Origin: Streptomyces albicerus
Lineage (GTDB): Bacteria; Actinomycetota; Actinomycetes; Streptomycetales; Streptomycetaceae
Reading direction: 5' to 3'
Assembly (NCBI RefSeq): GCF_008905045.1
Contig: NZ_VWMY01000006.1
Location: 124,001-188,000 of the forward strand
Length of the DNA stretch: 64,000 nucleotides
Below are positions 59,833 through 64,000 of this stretch, in pieces (positions within the stretch are counted from its first letter, which is position 1; each line of letters opens with the position of its first letter). A program made the position numbers and the translations under genes. A model generated the notes under the pieces. The model did no database searches and was not told the origin of the DNA. It saw only the letters and a list, made by a program, of their open reading frames with translations.

Positions 59833-60503
59833 CTATGTGTTCCGTTCCTCCTGGCCGCTCGCATCGAGCAGTTTCTCCAGCGCGCGGGCATGGGCCCGGA
59901 AGCCCGCCTTGCCGCTCTCCGGGGCATCCGAACCTGGACGGAGGTTGCCCGGCAGGAAGTTGACCCGCCACGTCCTGAACGTGCCCTCAGCAGTGCTTCG
60001 CCCCGCATCGTCCGCGAGGGACACAGCAAGGGTGAGAGCTTCGGCGATCCTTTCCGCTCCGCAACCCGCTGAACGTCCTTCCCTCCAACGATGGCGGCGG
60101 TGACCAGCGCCTGCAGGAAATGTGCCAGTTGAAGATCGGCCCCCATGCGACACAGGCGTCGCACCGCCGACGGCTCCTCGAGTTCTTCGAGGCGGGGCGA
60201 GATCTCCTCGATGGCGCCGGACCAGAGCAGCAGGGACGGTGCCGTCACCTGGTGGTCCCGCAGCCAGCCCAGTTCGTCCGCGATCGCCATCGACGCGTCA
60301 CTGAAACCGCCAATCTCACGGACGGTGGCGAGCAACCGGCCCACCTCGTCCTGTCGACGGGCCAGAAAAGCTCCCACCGAGACGTCCGGCAGCGCCCAGG
60401 CGCGGGTGGCTTGAACAGCCCCGATCTCTACGATTCCGCCGAGCGGCCCGAAGATCTCGCGTGCCAAGAGTTCATCCGTAATGGGAATGGCGTTTCCTGA
60501 CAC
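59833..60503 (-). pseudogene. Frameshifted probable immunity-type gene
   Basis: Two overlapping frames together give one protein: the upstream part (VSGNAIPITDELLAREIFGP through FLQALVTAAIVGGKDVQRVA) runs to about 60040, and the downstream frame resumes with AERIAEALTLAVSLADDAG and continues to LEKLLDASGQEERNT. The shift of one base is near GCGGAGCGGAAAGGATCG at about 60041-60060. The length of about 220 residues, an all-helical pattern and the neighbourhood suggest an immunity-type protein (Imm49-like is a guess). Start codon GTG 60503 or TTG 60518. Confidence 0.55.
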
Positions 60504-60738
60504 TCTCGCATGCTCCAAATTCTCTAGAATTCTCCCATCCCGTTCTGAACGAAAGCATCGTCCTCCCTGAAGAGCAACGCCATATCGGCCTCAATCCCCA
60601 TAGATTCATGAAATGACGGTCTGGAACCTTCAAAAGAGTGACCTTCTGAGAGCTTCGTCATCGCCGCGTTGGCCGTCGCAAAGCCTCCGTACCGAGCTGA
60701 CGCCGAGGCGTCGGCACCGTCGGCACCTTGGGGGTTGT

Positions 60739-61134
60739 CTAAGCATAGGGATCTGTCGAGAACTCCAGGTGATCGCTCGGGAAGCCATCAGGGAAGAAGC
60801 GAAAACGAAGCGCTCTCGTTAGGAGATTCAACACCACACCCGTAGAGCTCTTGAGTAAGACTACAAAATCGAGCTGGCCAGCCTGAATGACAACTGTCGG
60901 CGTCAGGTTCACGTTGTCTGCGCCATTCGCAAAGACCCACAAGAATTCGTCGAAGCATCCGGCGCCGTACGCGGCAATCAGGTCGTCGTGACTACCAGGA
61001 ATCGTTCGGGTTGTCGTTGTCCGTTCCAGTGATTCAGGGCGAGACGGACCAGGGGACGCTGGAAGCGGGCAGAGTGCCGTGACGCTCAGCAGCTCGTCCG
61101 CGTGGTTTACTCCGAATCGTCCTTGAGGGTCCAT
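60739..61134 (-). CDS. Shortened SUKH-1/SMI1-KNR4-like protein
   Basis: A 131-residue protein. The segment LIAAYGAGCFDEFLWVFANG is typical of SMI1/KNR4 (SUKH-1) proteins, and FFPDGFPSDHLEF resembles their C-terminal end, but the usual roughly 50-residue middle part is missing, so the total is well short of 170-180 residues. The start is ATG 61134, overlapping the preceding gene by 28 bp. It may be decaying or a mini-form. Possible immunity-type role. Confidence 0.6.
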   Translation of the reverse strand: MDPQGRFGVNHADELLSVTALCPLPASPGPSRPESLERTTTTRTIPGSHDDLIAAYGAGCFDEFLWVFANGADNVNLTPTVVIQAGQLDFVVLLKSSTGVVLNLLTRALRFRFFPDGFPSDHLEFSTDPYA

Positions 61135-61448
61135 GCGGGCGAGCCCTTGGGCGGCAGCGGACGGATCGGCAGCTGTGTGAAGTCGATGTCTGCGTCCGCG
61201 TCAGCGTCCCCGGTCGGAAGGCGATCTTTTCCGTCGGGGTAGTAGTACGCGCCATAGGCCCAAAATTCCGGGAACTCGTGGCACATGAGATCAGGGTACG
61301 GAGAGATCTCCAAGTTGCCGTACCTCTCATTGATCCTCGCCACCGCCTCTGCGCGAGAAATATCAAAACGCTCCATCATTTCGCTCACCATGTCGCGAAA
61401 ATATTCGAGCATTCCTTCATCGAGCTTCATAAGGAATTCTGCAGTCAC
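61107..61448 (-). CDS. Hypothetical protein coupled to the RHS toxin gene, candidate immunity protein
   Basis: A 113-residue acidic protein. The N-terminal helices LDEGMLEYFRDMVSEMMERFDISRAEAVARINERYGN, split over residues 9-45, are followed by a Pro/Tyr/Trp-rich middle (PDLMCHEFPEFWAYGAYYYP) and an Asp-rich stretch. The GTG start 61448 overlaps the toxin stop by GTGA, so it is translated right after the toxin, the typical place of the cognate immunity gene. No family is recognised. Confidence 0.7.
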   Translation of the reverse strand: MTAEFLMKLDEGMLEYFRDMVSEMMERFDISRAEAVARINERYGNLEISPYPDLMCHEFPEFWAYGAYYYPDGKDRLPTGDADADADIDFTQLPIRPLPPKGSPAWTLKDDSE

Positions 61449-64000
61449 GATGTCGGGGGCCCTACTCTTCTATGAATTGAATTAGTGAACAGTTCCGCTG
61501 CCCGGTCTCCAAATATGGCGATCTGATGTCCATCGAAGACCGGATCCTTGCCACGCAGGAATCCTGCGGGATTCATCACCATGGGGCCTTCAACCATCTC
61601 ATAGTTGTGCATGGCGCCTCCCTCACGATGATGCCTGATGAAGGATGCGAGATCATCGCCTGGGCCATTGAATATCCTACTGCTTAGGTTGTCCAGCTCT
61701 GCCCGGGGAACCCGGAAGTGGATCACAGCAGGCACACCTCCTCGGCGTGCGGCAAGTTTCTTGGCCCAGTCGAGGGCCTGCCGGGGGTCATTGGTCACGT
61801 AGAAACCGCCCCTACCGAAGTCCATGTTGCGCGTGGAAGCATTGATATCAATTCCGTCCCGCATAATATTGTCCGCATGGTGACCCAGGGTCCCGTGATA
61901 GAGATCCACCATGCATGGGGCCTTGAGCCCCAGCGGGTCTGTCCACTGCAGCGGGTTCTTCACATACGCGTAATGATTCGGCGCGGGCGTGCGCCCCAAC
62001 GGGTCGGGACTCAGATAACGTGCCGTGCCTGGCTCGTAGTAGCGGTGATGGTTGTAGTGCAGCCCGGTTTCCGCGTCGAAGTACTGGCCCGGGAAGCGCA
62101 GTGGGCAGTCGACGCGACTGCTGCCGCCGACCGGTCCGGCCGGAACGCCCCACAGCGTCGACGACTGCGTCCAGACGACGTCTCCGTCCGCGTCGACCAG
62201 TTCCGTCGGCGTCCCGATGAGGTCGGTGACGATCGCGTAGAAGCGCTCGTCGATCTCTTCCTGTGGTGAGCCCGGCCCCACGGGCCCGCTGCCTCGGACC
62301 CGCTGGCCGACCGGGGTCGTTCCGCCGCTCCCCCAGTCCCACGACGTGCTGACAACGCCGTCCGTCTGCTCCACTAGCTGGTCACCGTCCCAGAAGAAGG
62401 TGACCTGCTCGACAACCATCGTGCCGTCGTCCCCGAGCAGTTGCTTCGCCACGCGCCGACCGAGGGGATCGTAGACGTAGTGCCAGTGGCTGCCGTCCGG
62501 AGTGCGGACGTCCGTGAGCTGGTCCTCGGCATTCCATGTGTAGCGCCACTCGCGCCTGCCGCCGGACAGCAACTTCGTGACCCGGCGGACCACCCGGCCC
62601 TGACCGTCGTGACGGTAGAAGGTGCGGCCCGCCCGGTCGATCAGCGTGCCTGAATACGTCCGGTCCCCGGGGCCTGCTTCCTCGTCGTCCACTGGCGCCG
62701 ACGTGCCGAAACCTATGAGATTGCCGAGATCGTCGTACTGATACGTCTCGTCCCAGCCGCCGCCCCGCGCGGCGGTCACCCGCCCGGCCCGGTCCAGCTC
62801 GAAGGACCGTTCGCCGTGGCGGAGGTCGGACACTCCGATGAGGCCACCGTCGGCGCTGTGCTGGTAGGTGCGCCGCATCACGTCGCCCGAGCCCGCCGAG
62901 CGCAGCTGCTGCGTCGTCCGCAGGCGGTCCGAGTCCCAGTCGTGGGTCAGACGCGCGGCATCGCCGAGCACCCGCTCGATCTCGCGTCCCGCGACGTCGT
63001 ACTGGAAGGCGATGTCGTGGCGCCCGATCCGCTGTACCAGCGAACGCCGCGCGGGCGCGTACGTCCAGCGAGTGACCGCACCGCTCGGTGTCCTTCGAAG
63101 GGTGCGGCGCCCGGTGATGTCGTACTCGGTGCGGACCTCGTGCCCGTTCCACCGCTCACCCAAGACCCGCCCCGCCGCGTCGCGCTTGATGCCGAACTCG
63201 ACGTCGGTGTTCCGCGCCTGGACGAGCCTGCCCAGCGGGTCGTAGGCATACGTCGTGGTGGCGCCGTCGGCATCCATGGCCACGATGTTGCCGAGTGAGT
63301 CGTGACGGAATGCCGTGGCCTGTCCCGCTCCGTTGACGCGCTTCACCAGCTGGCCCGCCGCGTCGTACCGGTAGGTCAGTGTGCGGCCGTTGAAGTCCGT
63401 CTCCGAGGTCAACCGGCCCACTGGGTCGTACTCGTAACTCCAGACCTGTCCGGCTCCGTTGGTGACGCTTCGCAGCCGCAGTTCGGTGTCGTACTCGAAG
63501 CGCTCCAGGGTCCCGTCCTCGTTCTCGCGCACGGAGCAGAGATCGAAGTGAGTGTTCTGGTACGTGGTGTGGCGGCCGGTCGACGACGAGTACTCGAGGG
63601 GATTGCCCTCGGCGTCGTACGACCAGCGCTCGGTGGTCCCGTCCGGCAGCTCACGCCAGGAGATCTGGCCCTCCACCGTCCAGCCGACGCGGGTGACTCC
63701 CCCGAGAGGATCGGTGAGTTCGATGATCCGGCCGAAAGCGTCCCGCACGAACCAACTGCTCGCGCCCAACGCGTCCGTTGTGCCGACGACCAGGCCGGCG
63801 GCATCGTTGACGACGGTCTGCTGCCGGTTGCCGAGCGCGTCCATGACGCTGGTGAGGCTGCCACGCTCGTCGAACGTGAAGGAGGTCGTGGCACCGAGCG
63901 GGTCGACGACGGCAACACGGTTGCCACGCTCGTCGTAGACCGACTCCCATGAACTGCCGTCCGGCTGCGTCACCTTGGTGATCAGGCTGAGTTCGTTGTA
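61445..64000 (-). CDS. RHS-repeat protein with C-terminal DUF3990 toxin domain, 5' end beyond the window
   Basis: A partial gene whose open frame runs past position 64000. At least 850 residues are visible: many RHS/YD repeats (YDPLGRLVQARNTDVEFG, YDAAGQLVKRVNGAGQAT), then the core end RYYEPGTARYLSPDPLGRTP and WTDPLGL, after which the variable C-terminal domain starts. This tail (LYHGTLGHHADNIMRDGIDI, MDFGRGGFYVTNDPRQALDW) matches DUF3990, a predicted ADP-ribosyltransferase fold of polymorphic toxins. The RHS shell encloses and delivers the tail; the exporter is not in this window. Downstream genes are immunity-type. Confidence 0.88.
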   Translation of the reverse strand, partial: YNELSLITKVTQPDGSSWESVYDERGNRVAVVDPLGATTSFTFDERGSLTSVMDALGNRQQTVVNDAAGLVVGTTDALGASSWFVRDAFGRIIELTDPLGGVTRVGWTVEGQISWRELPDGTTERWSYDAEGNPLEYSSSTGRHTTYQNTHFDLCSVRENEDGTLERFEYDTELRLRSVTNGAGQVWSYEYDPVGRLTSETDFNGRTLTYRYDAAGQLVKRVNGAGQATAFRHDSLGNIVAMDADGATTTYAYDPLGRLVQARNTDVEFGIKRDAAGRVLGERWNGHEVRTEYDITGRRTLRRTPSGAVTRWTYAPARRSLVQRIGRHDIAFQYDVAGREIERVLGDAARLTHDWDSDRLRTTQQLRSAGSGDVMRRTYQHSADGGLIGVSDLRHGERSFELDRAGRVTAARGGGWDETYQYDDLGNLIGFGTSAPVDDEEAGPGDRTYSGTLIDRAGRTFYRHDGQGRVVRRVTKLLSGGRREWRYTWNAEDQLTDVRTPDGSHWHYVYDPLGRRVAKQLLGDDGTMVVEQVTFFWDGDQLVEQTDGVVSTSWDWGSGGTTPVGQRVRGSGPVGPGSPQEEIDERFYAIVTDLIGTPTELVDADGDVVWTQSSTLWGVPAGPVGGSSRVDCPLRFPGQYFDAETGLHYNHHRYYEPGTARYLSPDPLGRTPAPNHYAYVKNPLQWTDPLGLKAPCMVDLYHGTLGHHADNIMRDGIDINASTRNMDFGRGGFYVTNDPRQALDWAKKLAARRGGVPAVIHFRVPRAELDNLSSRIFNGPGDDLASFIRHHREGGAMHNYEMVEGPMVMNPAGFLRGKDPVFDGHQIAIFGDRAAELFTNSIHRRVGPPTS

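Noticed and set aside
60613..60822. Possible 69-residue plus-strand gene in the accessory region
   Set aside because: Partly antisense to the shortened SUKH-1 gene, charged and low in hydrophobic residues; no start context.
54153..64000. Insertion sequence or transposase in the accessory region
   Set aside because: No transposase-like frame, no terminal repeats with target duplication were seen.

Overview
The window looks like part of a Streptomyces chromosome. GC is very high, GTG starts and four-base GTGA/ATGA gene overlaps are common, and it carries an SsgA-like sporulation protein. The gene order from about 0.1 to 54 kb matches what I remember of the Streptomyces coelicolor SCO2916-SCO2959 core region: clpS, pncB, hpd, murA, hup, malic enzyme, sigU/rsuA, nnaR, narK. 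That synteny is from memory and was not searched. All calls below come from reading motifs, start contexts and gene order by eye.

Core part, 0.1-54 kb. A DUF2017 gene and clpS sit beside the NAD-salvage pair pncB/pncA. A secreted M6 metalloprotease, two RDD membrane proteins, an SsgA-like protein, a GlcD-type oxidase and a TPR protein follow. Next is a compact three-gene cobalt nitrile hydratase/thiocyanate hydrolase-like cluster with a split beta subunit. hpd (tyrosine catabolism) is divergent from an Lrp/AsnC regulator with operator-like palindromes between them. A four-gene OpuC-type osmoprotectant ABC operon, a PDZ-less Lon-type protease, an IclR regulator, a DEAH helicase, a Doc/Fic toxin-antitoxin pair and an MFS exporter follow. 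Then come tRNA-Cys, a tandem SUKH-4 protein, a xanthine dehydrogenase-type operon of FAD, 2Fe-2S and Mo subunits plus a tiny membrane protein, and a sugar ABC plus beta-N-acetylhexosaminidase operon behind a DasR-like site. murA and hup share a bidirectional terminator. The malic enzyme gene, a probable structured small RNA, a HelD-like helicase, the sigU/rsuA sigma/anti-sigma pair, a CGNR regulator, and the nitrate genes nnaR and narK with a GlnR-like box close the core part.

Accessory part, 54-64 kb. Every supported gene here is on the minus strand, and several are broken. It holds WXG100/type VII-secretion-like proteins, two related lipoprotein genes (one cut to its signal peptide), a tandem SUKH-3 immunity protein, a frameshifted probable immunity gene, a shortened SUKH/SMI1 gene, and an RHS-repeat protein with a C-terminal DUF3990 (predicted ADP-ribosyltransferase) toxin domain that runs off the right edge. 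This reads as the C-terminal end of a polymorphic toxin locus with a trail of immunity genes.

The two most interesting signals are the folded RNA with a perfect terminator between the malic enzyme and the HelD-like helicase (about 44396-44532), and the toxin/immunity island at the right end. Dispersed copies of a Streptomyces intergenic repeat and a 29/30-bp inverted repeat near the nitrile hydratase genes are also notable.
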